From contig JAQGDQ010000148.1 of the NCBI GenBank assembly GCA_030141605.1, positions 124,001-188,000 on the forward strand: a stretch of 64,000 nucleotides of DNA. Direction: 5' to 3'. Positions within the stretch are counted from its first letter, which is position 1. Every line of letters begins with the position of its first letter. The DNA is from Tubiluchus corallicola. Lineage: Eukaryota > Priapulida > Priapulimorpha > Priapulimorphida > Tubiluchidae. The notes under the pieces are model-generated. The model ran no database searches. It worked only from the letters and a program-made list of their open reading frames with translations, and had not been told where the DNA came from. Position numbers and translations under genes: made by a program. Positions 24,101 through 37,179 of this stretch are shown here, one piece after another.

Positions 24101-24950
24101 GATATACCGATCGGATTCGCTGGCCAATTTATGAACGCTGATCCCAATTTGTTGCAATTTATAATATATTTCCTTGTGGCGTTGAGTGATAAACAGCTTT
24201 CGTGTAGTATGCCTGTTTGAAGGTACGGTATATCCTTATCTTAGTTTGAGCTTCGCCTCTGTTTGTATCCTTTGCCTGATGTCAATTATCTAATACTGCC
24301 ACCAATAAGTTCTTACGAAACGTTATTCATTTTTAAATATTTAAAACTGTGAAAAGCCAGAATTGATAATTCTAATGGTTTATAGACGGGTACTTGTTTC
24401 TAGATAAGCAAATTACACAAACTATTATTAGGCGATTCCTAGCAATTGGAAACCCTTCGTCTTAGCTCAAGTCGTTTCAAAAACAAGTTGTTTCTAGACA
24501 TCCATATTTGCTCGTACTGTTTGAGCTGCATACCTTGTTACCAGTCTTTACTGTTAGGAGAAACAATGTCGAACGGTAAACTGATACGAATGCCAACAGA
24601 CCAATAGGTAAACCGATACGCCATAAACAAACAAGCTGAGTCAAGTCGACATTGATAACTGTCATATTACATGAAAGCTATTTATTACTCAACACCACAA
24701 GGAAATCTCTTATAAACTGCAACAAAACCACCAAATTATCAACCTGGCTTCTCGAAAATATTGGGCCCTCTGTTTTTTACCAAACAATATAATCACTTCA
24801 AGTGCTAACCATATGACAGTTTGGCAATTGCAGATATTTAGGCAGACAAGGGAACAGCAAATACTCCTTTAAGTTCTAATATGCTCAATTTTCGCATGTG
24901 CGTACTCAATTTAAATAAAGGTTCTATCGGTGGCCGTCGGTCGCTCAATG
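21186..24950. other. Non-coding stretch including a degenerate A/T hairpin-rich patch
   Basis: At about 21840-22065 there is a cluster of short interleaved direct and inverted motifs (forms of TTCCATGAAATAA, GGAAAAAAAATC, TTTTTTCTGG). The remainder has no recognisable gene or RNA. Confidence 0.4.
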
Positions 24951-24954
24951 ATGC

Positions 24955-25870
24955 TACATTTGGCAAGAGCTTCATATACATTATACATATCCATACTGGT
25001 TTTACACAGATATCCACGGATGTATCCATATCCATATAAGTGACTTCTATTTCCTAGTGGGATTAAAAATGTAGGAGACCAATGGAATAAACGTACGTAA
25101 TTAGTTAAACCAAAATTCAGTTTTCATCAAACACATAAACGTGTATATACTACAGGACGCAAATGTTGTAGCGAAATACATTGTCAGTTTGAATTGAACG
25201 GTGTTTCCCGTACATTCAGCTAACCCTTAACACAAAATGAAACTCACAACAGTCAAACAAACAGTCACAAAGTTACCATAGCTTACTCAGCCAGTCTTCG
25301 TCTACCTCCTCAATCTCCTATCCATTACATATCGTTATTGTTCAGCCTGTCTGATTGCCTGACAGAGCAGTTGAAGTTGAATATACTAACTGCTAAACTT
25401 AGTCACTTGCATTATTAACTGTACCGTCGTCATATCATTAAGCTTCATTCTATGGCAAATAAAATAGATTGTTATTTAAAATTAATGATCCACCATAACT
25501 CTATTTAAATCACATACAGATATCCATGGACATATATCCACGGTCTAAGTGTGATATCCATATCCAGAGGATATCCATATCCACACTTCAATTTATTTCA
25601 GTCTCAAAAGCGTCCATAAGCTTAGTTGCACACAGGAAGTGATGAAAGATAAATGAGAGTTACTAATTAATAAATTAAAAAAGTGAAAAATGTGTAGATA
25701 GATGAAGCATAACACGGAGGCCTGCACATTTAAGAACGTCTAAGAGAGTTTTGATATATAAGAGTACATATTATATCCCTCCATCTGCTGTAAAGTTTAG
25801 AGGTACGATACACCTCAGACAGCCTGAAGCAACTTAGATATCTTATCAATATCCATATCCAAGCAACCCT
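24955..25870. repeat. Scattered ATATCCATATCCA-type motif copies
   Basis: The motif family ATATCC/ATCCACGGAT appears at about 24980-25040, again more densely at about 25510-25585, and as a short trace at about 25845-25865. The first two share an ordered series (GATATCCACGG or GATATCCATGG, then TATCCATATCCA), so they are probably fragments of one interspersed element. Family not identified. Confidence 0.45.
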
Positions 25871-28800
25871 GGCATTTAACATTATGATGTGTGTGTGTTA
25901 TTGAGATCGACATGCAAGTTACAAGCACTTTGAGGCAAGCGGGACGCATAAGGCTAATTAAATAGATTGTATACAAGCAAGTAGTTTGGATCCATCCTAT
26001 TGTCGTTGTTTTTGGTACGAGGACAATGGCCGCACGTTGAGATGATGCAATGGTTGAAAAATGAATAGTTATCTAAATTACACTTAAGCAAACGTAATGT
26101 TTCTCAGATTTATCAACAACTCGCAGAAACACGATGAAACACGTATGCGCGCCTGTACGGCTTACAGATTTTCCCTTCCTAACATGCTACTTTAGGGTGT
26201 GCTAGCTACATTTCAGCTACACCAAAGACCGCCTGGATATTATTATTAAAACAATTTTTGTTCATCTTAAAATAATTAAGTAAAATAATGAAAGATAAAC
26301 TCTTAAACACTTGTAACCTTGATTAGATAAGACGTTCAGCGTTCACGGCGTGGTGGCGTTCTAAAAACAAACGGCTTCAAAACCATAGATCCAGCAATAC
26401 AGGTTCTGTTGAGGTCTTCCACCAAGACTGTTCACAAGTCCAGTGTTGTTGAATTGGAAATATATTCACTGTTACGTTCAGTAAATTCCCACTAAAGCTA
26501 ACTCGTTTTATTTTTTATTTTGTATTTTTTCTTTTAACGGCATCCACATGTGTCAGATATCGCTATCAAATTTCTCCGCTTTGAAACTCGTGTTCTCATC
26601 CATCATGCATCAGGTGCAGAAAGCTTATGAAAAAGGAAAGCCGCGAAACCAACTTGATTTACTCTGCACGACTCATTTGAGGCGATGGCTTCAATAATAT
26701 ATGGCTGCAGCAATCTCTTTTAACTCATTTAGATTCTTTGGATTTTCACGTTGGTGCATGCAGTATATGAGTTAGAAAAAAGATTTAAAGAAGAGGTTAA
26801 AATTAACGATAATTGCAACACAAATATATTATCTAAAACAAGAAAGCTGCACAATGTTGTTCCAGCAACGAGCAATAAAAAGTATGTGTCATCGTTGCAT
26901 CGTCACCACTATCACAATCATCATTACCATTACCGGCGGCAGCACCAGAAGAAACAACAACAGCAAACGAACAGTCAGCTCTAACATTTCCGTCATCGTC
27001 TCATCGCCGTAATCGTTTGTTATCGCCATCGTCTTTATTGCAAAACCTTTTAAGTATTTAATTGATTAATTGCACTTATTTGCCTTAACTCAAATGTTAC
27101 AAGAATTTTTAACATCAGTGAGTGTTTAGTTAAAAAGTAAAAAGCAAGAAGAAAGTTTAGCAAATGACTTCCATAAATAATATGACAGCATGAACAAGAC
27201 TCTGGGATACTGCGAAGTTGAGGGCCATGACACTTAGTATCGACATTTAGTAGTTCACAACCCAGTTTTTGTGATGAACATTGAAGTCTCCAAAGGCCTT
27301 GATATTTGCTGAAGGCGACGACGAAGAGCTGCATCAGTACTTTGCGATACTGCATGTAGTACTATGCCAATAAAGACTGGACAGATAGAAATCTGTAGAG
27401 AAAACAAACAGCCATTATTCAGCCATAATGGAACTTAAAACTGTTGTAGCTGATTTTCGAGCCGGTATCTTGCAAGCGATTGATAGAGAATCTAGAGTAG
27501 ATACAAAGATCCAGAAGTAGGAGATCTAGAGTAGAAGAAGAACAATCGAAACGGTGGAAAAGAGTATCCTGATGCTGCGTAAAATTCGACTGAGATTTTG
27601 TCATTCAATAATGTCTCCAAAGGTAATAAAATGCCAACTGACATAGAGCTTTCTGAAACAGAAAATTTTCAACATCAGTAAATTTGGATGGAACACCTTT
27701 GATAATGCTGAAGCTGATGTTATCATTTTTCTACTGGGCTGGTTTTCTTTGGCCACATAAGGTTTGCAACTTTCTAATTTGGTTTTTAACAATGCTTAAT
27801 ACACTTGCATGAGGAAAGCATTAGGTGGAATAGGCACTCTTTTCTAGTTAAACCTTGAAGCAACAAGAAGCCGAAAGAAAGTTAACTTGTTTGGATTTGT
27901 ATAACTTGCTACATTTTAGAACTTAGATTTGAACTTTGTTCCTTTTACATTCTTTCTGTTAAGACTTTTACTAGCCAGCTCACTATCTATTTAATTCTAA
28001 AGATTGACGGACAGTATAGAACGATCATTGTGGGTCACAAGATACTGGATTATATTATGCGCAGCTAGTTTGATACTGACATTTAGTTTTCCTGTGTGTA
28101 CAGGGAGCAGGTGGATGTTATAATGTTAGGTTATTATTTTTCTGTTTGCCGAAATAATAATAATCTAAATTATAGGTCGGCTTTGTATGACGTCATTATA
28201 CGTTACGTGACACGACTTGTGAACGGGCATTAGGCTCATTAGTAGCGGCTCTGCAGGTAAACAACAAAAATAATGATGTAGAGAAATATAATACAGCTGC
28301 AAACGACTTAAAAGAGAAACTCGTGTATCTGCTGTTGTTTACTTTAGTAATGATGTTGTTTTTCTTCGATAAAAGTCAAGTTCTCCCCCTATTCTTTCTC
28401 GGCATCTCTGTCTCTCTCCCTCATGTGCGTGTGTTTTACACAAATATACTAATTTTTTGTTCGATATTTATACTACTAACAAATTTTTAAAATCTCAAAC
28501 ATTTTTACAAATATTAGGGTAGCAAATGTTAAAGGTTTATTGTTTGATACATAGCAATGAGTGGCACGCGGATGTAATATCCAACCATGTGTATATTTGC
28601 GTAGGTACATCACGTTTGCACTCTTCTAAATACTATATGCGAAGGTTGATGATAATGGCAGTGCTAACAGTCATTAAGACCACTATAAACTGATCTATAA
28701 TGACGCCATTGGGCATCAGGAATTATTTCAGGAAACGTCATTTGACACGCGCTAAATCATGAGGTCGATGAGTACCGAGGAAAGCCTATAAGAGCTGACA

Positions 28801-30410
28801 ACTGAAAATTGCGACGAGGAAACGCAAGTTATTTATAATGGCGACAAGCGAGTTTAGTACCACTCCCGCTACTGAGTAAGCAAGGCTGAATATAGGTAAT
28901 AATAGCGCAGGTATTAATGCCATAGGTAACAATGGCGCAGTAACTATGGCACCGGAAAAAAGGAAAGCTTCAAATCAACTCATATTTTGTTAAAGTGTGC
29001 ACTTTTTCTTGTGGAATCAACTGATTGCAAGTTTTTCCCACACGTTTCTCGTCGTTTACTTAAAGTTCCAAATATTATGGTGAGATGACCGTATATTTGT
29101 TTCGATTTTTGTATGTTATATTTTTATTACTTGAAAAACAGGGCCTTTTTGTAAACGAGCTATTTTTAGAACGAAAATTCCTATATAAATGCTTTTTAAG
29201 TAAAATAAACAAACAAATAACTTATATTGAAAATACTGGAACCTTTCCTGTGGCTGTGCGGTTAACTTGTAAAATTCTCAACTGCAGTTGTGCCGTAAAT
29301 GTTTGAAAACTAATGGATCCTCGTTTTTTTACACTCGTAAAATAGTCCGTTTGCTCCGGATTCCATACACATCAACGATTCTATTAGTTTATTTCAGGTA
29401 GATTTATAGCATCGGGAAAGAGAAAATAAATTGTGCCTCCTGAATGGGAGCTATATAAATCCGACTATTTGCAAACCTACGAGTGCGAAGATAACAAAAT
29501 TAACAGAGATCCTAAACTGAGCTGGACAAAAGAAAGTAATCTAACCGCTGCCTCTGAGTGGAAGATTGCTTTACCTTCTGAGCAACAAAAATCGAATAAA
29601 AATCCACGTTTAAACCGCTTTTTTCAAAATGGTTGTTGAACTCCGCGATCTTAGTTGCTTACCTGCCTGTTTGTTTGAGGAAATTCGGTGAATGAATGTT
29701 CATCTAATTTCCAGTAAGTTCAGTTCGCGAATGTAGCTTCCTTTGTCCTAGCTGTAATATAGTCAGTAGGTCTACCGGTTGGCCAGTAGGTTAGTTTATT
29801 GATGTACTGGGTTGATTGGACTGACTTGATGCTTTTTAGTGGCGATATCTATTAAGCGACTATAAGTAATTGTTTGCAGGTCAAGAAACATCTTGCTGAA
29901 CCAGTTAGTTCTTCGGCAACTCGCGGTGTTGATCTGTCGATCTGTTGGTGAAGGACACGAAATATAGATGATATGTTGACGTCGCGAAGCCACTTCGCTC
30001 AAGCGTAATAACTATCTGAATTACTGTAATAGTTAGTTCTGAATGACGTCTCCATTACTGGCAGCTCATCAGGGACAGATTCTTAACAATCATAATCTAA
30101 TGGAGCATTATAATAAAGGCTAATGTAATGCACTGCATCGTGTTTGTGCAATAGTTATGATATCCTTATGGAACTGGCGCACAAAGGTGCGAATTCGAAC
30201 AGCCAAGCAGCTACGTTGTGTGAATGATTATTAAGTGTATTCACATTAATATGGTTTACTAAAACAACGATTTACTCACACATGTCTTTTTATTTGCTGA
30301 GATGTTTGAACAGGCAGGAGAACAGGGAGAAGAGAGAAAGGAAAAAGACGAATTTTTAACTCGCATTTCGCGAGGACTTGTCACGAAAATGAAACATGCA
30401 GTATTTCTAC
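25871..30410. other. Non-coding stretch
   Basis: ORFs up to about 100 codons occur on the minus strand at 27050-27792 but break across frames and match nothing I know; a decayed element is possible. A His/Gln-rich ORF at 26751-26984 is low complexity. A small repeat of ATAGGTAA.AAT.GCGCAG lies at about 28893-28940. Confidence 0.4.
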
Positions 30411-30568
30411 CAATCAGAGGACGCATAGTTTCTAACTGGCGGCAAAATTCCTTAAGAAAAATTCCTCATAAGGCACCTTATGTGAAAGGCACCATAGAAA
30501 GCAATATGATCCATTTTCGTGAGGAATGCTACAAGGAATTTTTCCTTAAGGAGTTTTGCCGCGCGTCC
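30411..30568. repeat. Inverted repeat, MITE-like
   Basis: The left arm at about 30411-30474 (AGGACGC, then CGGCAAAATTCCTTAAG, then AAAAATTCCTC) pairs with the reverse complement of about 30531-30568 (AGGACGCGCGGCAAAACTCC). The best-matched stretch is about 35 bp. The small size and palindromic form suggest a non-autonomous DNA element. An ORF at 30302-30577 merely runs through it. Confidence 0.55.
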
Positions 30569-33500
30569 TCAGTATGAAATGGGCAGTATATCAGACAGAG
30601 CCATAATTTCAATATATCCTGCTCTATACTGGCATTCGCTACAACTCTCTTGGCGACCGTATTAATGGAAATTTATTGGCTAACGTAAGCTTAATGTAAG
30701 AGCAAGGTTTTACATAAGGTTGTAGAAGGATAATGGGTAGTAAATGTGTTAACTACGTAGGTGGAGACTGCATTATGGAAACGATAACATTTGATCATTG
30801 ACATCCTCTTTGCTGACGCAGTACAACGAACGAGCTATGTTGAGAATAAGTAGAAATTTAGAAATTGATGTTTGGATATTAATGAAGTAATAAAATAGAT
30901 ACTGGCGCAGAACGTGTGGTGGTTGTTGGTTATATATTACGCAGTGTGCTGCTATCTATAAAATTATGAAGGGCAGTAACTTGCACTGTTCTTCTGCATT
31001 AGATTGTAAGAAACATTATTAATTACTAAATTTCGCACTAAAACTTGCTTGTCCTTAAATTTGATTAATTATGCCAATGTAACAAATACATTGAAACCGG
31101 AAATGTATCAGTCATGGTTTAAATTGCATCACGCAAAAACTCATTAAGCAATCCCCGGAGCCGCGTATTCGAAACCTCAACGACATTTTGCCTGCATATT
31201 TTCCTTGTAAACATGATTGTAAGATAAGTCCTTACAATCGTACATTAATTAGCTATAATTAATATACTTCAGTCATCGATATGTGACTAACTCTTGCATA
31301 AAATTTCGTTATGTAATACCATAATTTTGCCATAAAGGTAGTAAGGTCATATTTTACTTTTGTTGCAATAAATTTGTTACAAGATCTTAATTTCAATGAA
31401 AACACATTTAAATCTTATAATCTTGCCGAAAAATGAAAATGCAAGCAAGTCGATATTGATTCTGTTAGATTTGAATTAGTGACCTATGGATAGCAAGCCC
31501 AACACAACATCATTGTGATCAAGGGAGATTCAATTCACTCCCAGTAGCTCACTACTATAACCAAAATTCATTGATTCGAACTCCAGTTTCGATTTTTCGC
31601 TCTTTTCTTGTTTTCGCCACGTTCGGTTTCTAAATTTGGTATTATTGTCAATTCAGTCCATCATGAAGCAAGCTACTCGGCGTCACTCACGTGACCTTTG
31701 TCTGAAAATAAATTACACGCAAATGTTAGAATCCTATTACCGGCTGACATAATTAATAATGAAAAAGAGTTCACCTTAATCTCCTCTGACTTCCTGATTA
31801 GATATGCAATTAGACATCTCCTTTCTTATAATATCTTCAATTTCAATCAACTTAATTGCTTTATGAAGCATGAAGCCATTAATTAACTCGCTCGATATGA
31901 CTGAGGCCTTTTATGGATCTATTACAGGAGAAGCCTTATTAATGCATTTAACCGGTCGATTAATTTTGAAGATTAGTCGCATAAATTTTGGTGAAGTAGC
32001 CTAGATTGGTGTCACAACGCTATATATATGCTTTGTCTTGCTTAGGAAATTTATGTATACTCACTGGATGCACTATATATTTTACACTATATACACATTT
32101 CTTGGAATATTCAAAAGAAAAAATTCAAAATAAAAGTTAGACAACGAAATTTGTCCCGAGTTCTATCTCGACCCGCATTCGGATCAACTGCAGACGCTTC
32201 ATTAAAAGAAAGGGTGTGCCACCAATTTCAATTTATTTTTTCAATCGTTTGTTTATTCGTTCGCTCATTCATCAATTAGCCACTCATTCAATCGTTGCTT
32301 TCTTCAGTTTGCTTATTCCTGTTGTTCACTCGTTCGTTTTTATTCGTTTAGGTACATCAGCGCAGTTTAGTATGATACACATCAAAATTTCGAAAATAAT
32401 AGTTGTTAATTATCTAAATCGGCGCAAGTTGCGATGATTTATGGAGGTCATAAGGACTTTATTAAACTAATCTTCCAAATTAGGTAGTAAAAGCAAAGTC
32501 TATTCTCCCATTTCAATTATTCGTGCAGCTTGCCTTGACAAAGATTATTGACTTAACAAATACCACAGATTATACCTTTTCATTTGGCTTTTTGATAATT
32601 TATTAGCGTATTTAAATTCGCAAAATAGTACAGTCTTTATAGAAATCGATAGTACGTTCAGCAGTTTAATAGGGGATGTACAGAACATATCATGAGTGGC
32701 AATGGATGCACGCTTATTAACCAAAGTTAAGCAATGCCGAATCTGATAAGCAAGTAGATGGATTCGACGGTCGTCTTCGAAATAGGATCCATATAAGCCT
32801 TCTAACCAGATAGGGAATTTCAAGCAATTTTTGTAGAGTAGGACAAACGGATAACAACACATGTGAATGCAGTAACGAATTTCAAATGTCGAACAATAGA
32901 TACTTGATAAATAGATGCAATAAAGTAGACACTAATCGACGAAACATCTGTTAAATAAATTACGGGAAGAAAACGTTACCAATGCATCTCTAAAAAGAAG
33001 ATGCATTATTTAAAGCTTTTGTCAACTTTGTAAATGATAATTGTATCTTAACAGCTTGCAAAATGGTAGAAAAAGCTCAAATTTGTAGCTTAAACTTCGT
33101 AAATTTCAGCATAACCGTAGCAAACAAAATTTATATGGCTTAATACAACATTTAGAGAAGGGCTTTGTACGTACTATAATTTTAACTAAATAAAATATAT
33201 GTATAAATTGTAGAAAATTAAATTTTATGTAGTGCTGCTTATTAACTTCAGTAAATTAATCAGAGTCTATGTTATACTCGGAGATAATTATTATAATTAT
33301 TTGAGTAAATATTTTGCTCCCACTTTTAAAATATTAAGGCTTGTCAATTGTTAATTGCGTTTAATTGCGTGGCTTTGTTGTGTAATTAACTATAATGCGC
33401 ATAGATGTCTTACATGTATAACTGAATATTGTGCATACAAGTAGAGAGTTATGATCAGTTATCATCAACGTCATTACCGTTATGAACTGCCACTGTTCAT

Positions 33501-35103
33501 TAACTAATATTTATTGAGATTGTTGAACATTAGTAAACATTAGTTGATGCCCAATAAAACTCACATTAGCGTATGGCGATTTATCTTCCAAGAAAGCAGA
33601 CAATGATGAAGTAAAAAATCTTCCGTATGCTATTCATTAAACAAGCTAAGCAAGCAAATACACAATTGATCGAATTGCTACGATTTATCGTGTACTCATA
33701 TTTTAATCAACAATGTCGATATTTGCAAGAAGAGGCCTTGTTTAAAAAGAAGCAACTTTACTGCAGTATAATATTTCATTGCTTTAGTTACAAATACATG
33801 TTATTCGTTTTAGAGAGTATGTGAATTATTAAAGATAGGTTGTTGTAAACCGGTTCGGAATACGGAACGGGTAATTTTTTCGTTTCTTTAAACTATAAAC
33901 ATTGTGATTCTTTTATAAGTACGGTAAAATATGGTAATCCTTTTTCCATAAAATATCACCAAGTAAATCTTCCATTTCATTTCTGAATAAACGAATTTTA
34001 TATGGCAAAAAAGTAGCTTACATGCAAAACTATAAATGTTTAGTTCGAATAGGCCCAACAAACAAATCTCCCTTGACTCGTTGTAACGATGTAGTCTAAA
34101 TGGGTGGTCCGGACTTAAGTGTAACCCATAGGTAAAGAATAAAACACTTAGACGAAAACACTGGGAAAAACTACAGAATTAATATAACAATATAACAATT
34201 TAACGAGCATCTGGAATGCATTTCAAAGAAAATATTAATAACAGAGAATAAGTCTGCTAAGATAAAAAACCAACATAACGTTTTTTCACCAGTCCTGTGT
34301 CGACATCACCAAGCGACTTTCCCCTGCCTCCATCGCCGCCTCCATCAACGTCATCTCTGTGGCTCCTCACCAGCAGGATTCGACGAGAAATGGTGCACCA
34401 TAGAACGGTTGGCTACTTGACTTCTTTCAGTATCTGAATACGTGAACGACGTCACTAAACTTTGACGACTCCTGATGACGTCCTCGCCTCTACCTATTTG
34501 ACTCTAAAACAGGGTATCATTCGCCCTCCTGTAGTCGTTACAATGTAAGGATCACCAATTTCGCAACCACAGCATGGAAGCACAGCGGCAGTGCGTATCA
34601 TCAACGTCAGGTATGTACAGGTAAATATCATCAGCAATAGGTATCATCGACTGCTGGTATGTATCATCAGTGTCAGGTAAATATCATCAACGACTATCAC
34701 CTATGACAGCCATGCTGAGAGATTTCTCGTCTGCAAGCGAACGCTATAACTACTAGACCATCATTTTATGACATGGGAGCGTCCGCACCACTCGACAGCT
34801 TAGAGTGGAATACCTGAGCGATCTCAACTGCCAGAAATTTTGTTTACGTGGCTTCAATCACATAATATAGTAATGCATAAAACGGTGACATGGAACATAC
34901 ACGCAAAATCTGGTTTCAAAACAGGTTAGCCTCTAGCGTTACATCAAAAACAGTTTAACTACATTTTTTATGAAAATTATTAATGGTGGAACTATAACAG
35001 TTAGGAACTAGTTACATAACCCTGCCTATAATAAGCCTGAGCGTCATCTTTTTATGCTATCATTATATTTCACGTAGTATTTGCTACTGAAGTGACCAAT
35101 GTA
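30569..35103. other. Non-coding stretch with a short ATCATC-rich repeat
   Basis: A degenerate tandem repeat of units such as TATCATCAACGTCAGGTA lies at about 34595-34705, with four to six units visible. Otherwise there are only unrecognised short ORFs. Confidence 0.4.
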
Positions 35104-35263
35104 TCATAAAACGCACCTTGGGAAATAGCATTCATTCTATAAAGAGCAGAAGAGGTATATTTATTCTATAAATAGCAGAAGAGGTTATACAACATTGTAA
35201 ATGTTGTATAACCTCTTTTGCTCTTTATTGAATGAATGCTATTTCCCAAGGTGTGTTTTATGA
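35104..35263. repeat. Near-perfect palindrome / foldback hairpin
   Basis: The left arm from 35104 (TCATAAAACGCACCTTGGGA) is matched by the reverse complement of the right arm ending at 35263 with only about three mismatches over more than 50 bp. The centre at about 35183-35213 is a perfect 14-bp stem around a 3-bp loop (ATACAACATT GTA AATGTTGTAT). The left arm alone carries an extra copy of about 28 bp (35157-35185) duplicating part of itself. The structure could be a young foldback element or an inverted duplication. A hairpin RNA is possible, but there is no evidence of transcription. Confidence 0.8.
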
Positions 35264-37179
35264 TTCAGATGCATTTTAGTTACTGCAACCATAATGTCAG
35301 TTAATAGACTTCGACATTATAACCGGCTTTTTAGCACTTAGGAAAGCCTCGCGTACCTTCGCCATTTTGTACCCAAGTGGCGCTGAGGGTTAGGTTTCAC
35401 ATTGATAAGCTCTGGTTCGCGTTTTGCTTGTAATTTCGTGACTTCTTATACATGGCTTGAAACAATACGCATAAGCCCGTCCAGAATATGCATATACACC
35501 AATTGCTTTGTTCGTTCGCGGCTTTTTCTGTTTTTCATCAAACTAGTATCCTTATTCAAATGATACATTATACCAAAATTAATGAAAATCGACATAACAG
35601 TTCAAAACATTTTTACTTAAAGAACAAAGAACAACAGCCTTCACTCAGGTATTGTTTTCTACAGTCAAGCCAAATTCGACTTTAATAGATCTATTTCAAG
35701 TTTAGTAAAAACAGTATGACACCTGGTGCACCGTCAAAATTTTGCTTACCTTTGCAATCGTCGTAGAACTTATTATTATTTTTTACACCTACAGGTGTGC
35801 GCTCTTGAAAATTGCTAAGCTTTGTCGTTTATGGTTGTTATGCAGTGCAACGTTAATTGATGGTTTGTCGTGAAGCTAGCCATTTCATGACAGGCAATAC
35901 ATTTCCTATGTTTTGTGTTGCAATCCATAAAATGTGCACGCTATATACTGACATTTTTTTCATAGTATCGAACTTTATTTTCATGGTGCTTAGTCTTCAC
36001 ATGTTAAAGCAAGTTTTCCAATATATCGTGGCGCATTGTTAAAGGGCATTGTATTTTTCTAGTATTCCGCGATGTATTGTATCCTATACACATGAACTGC
36101 ATTAAAACTGACATGACGCTTTGTATCCTACCGTGTTAAAGCTTCCTGTAATTGCCCTATTACTACTGGCTTCAGTAGTGTTAAAAGTTTTAACGAGCCT
36201 GCTGTGGCATCATGTCCTTAAAGGGAAGCCATGCAGAGCAGGTTTTCCTTTTGTTTTAGAGGCGATATTTACTGCACTGATTTACGGCTTTGCAGTAACT
36301 CTTTATAAAGTTTATATTTTGTAGAAAGATTTACAGGGTATAAGTGGTTAGAGGTTTCTGCACTGAAAGGTATTGAACTTCAAACATAAAAGCGACGCTT
36401 AAGTTTCATGTTATGAATAACGATGAATATAAGTAGGTCTACTATAACATTAATCAATCTAACACAATTGAAATAATAAAATAATGTAGGATGCTCTTTG
36501 TCGAATTTTAATTAACTATAAGAGTGCAAGTTCTATGGAATTTCTTGATTTGACTTACTTAATTTGTATGAATTAACTAATTAAACCGACCAACTACTGT
36601 AGTTGTTATATTATGCAGCTGTGAATTGCTTTTGCTATCTAACTTAATATTTACACGTCATTTTTACCATCTATCATACAGTTTACAAATAACAGAAAAG
36701 CACTTGATAATGATGTGAAATAAAACTAGTAAACAATCTTATTGACATTTGGTTGTATTTTCTACATGTTCTATATGGAAAAAGCTTTATTCTACATAAA
36801 GTGAGGTGTTAAATGGATGGAAAACTTCGAGTGATCGGCTTTACCAAATGGTACAAAACTATTAAAATACCTTCCACAGATGCTTATAACGAATTCGAGT
36901 TGATAATAAACACAAAATATATACTTTGAGTCATATGGTAAATCCAAAGGAAAGATTAATAAGAGTTCAACAAAAAGTAAGTTACTAACTTCAAAGACAG
37001 TTTAACATACTCCCTCCCCATACAACCATTTTGAAGTTAACACACAAAAAGCAATGTACAATACTAGTAAATATTTGAGATACGTGCAAGCCAAAATGTA
37101 AGTGTCTCCAAAAGAAAGTAATTTTAGAACCTTCATGAAAAGAGTAAACATTCTAATTCAACTCTTTTTATTTTTTCAG
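35264..37179. other. Non-coding stretch upstream of the first visible synaptotagmin exon
   Basis: Short hydrophobic ORFs (35857-36042 and 36121-36324, plus) are not linked by splice sites to anything and are not recognised. Upstream 5' UTR or N-terminal exons of the synaptotagmin gene may lie here or further left, but I could not identify any. Confidence 0.35.

Noticed and set aside
26751-26984. His/Gln-rich ORF
   Set aside because: Low-complexity end and no domain or splice context.
27050-27792. Series of minus-strand ORFs that might be a decayed gene
   Set aside because: No motif recognisable in any frame, and the frames do not connect through plausible splice sites.
30302-30577. 91-codon ORF
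   Set aside because: Runs through an inverted repeat, so the peptide is a by-product of the hairpin sequence.
36121-36324. Hydrophobic ORF that could be an N-terminal exon of the synaptotagmin
   Set aside because: No ATG start, no donor placed to join 37180, and it ends at its own stop.
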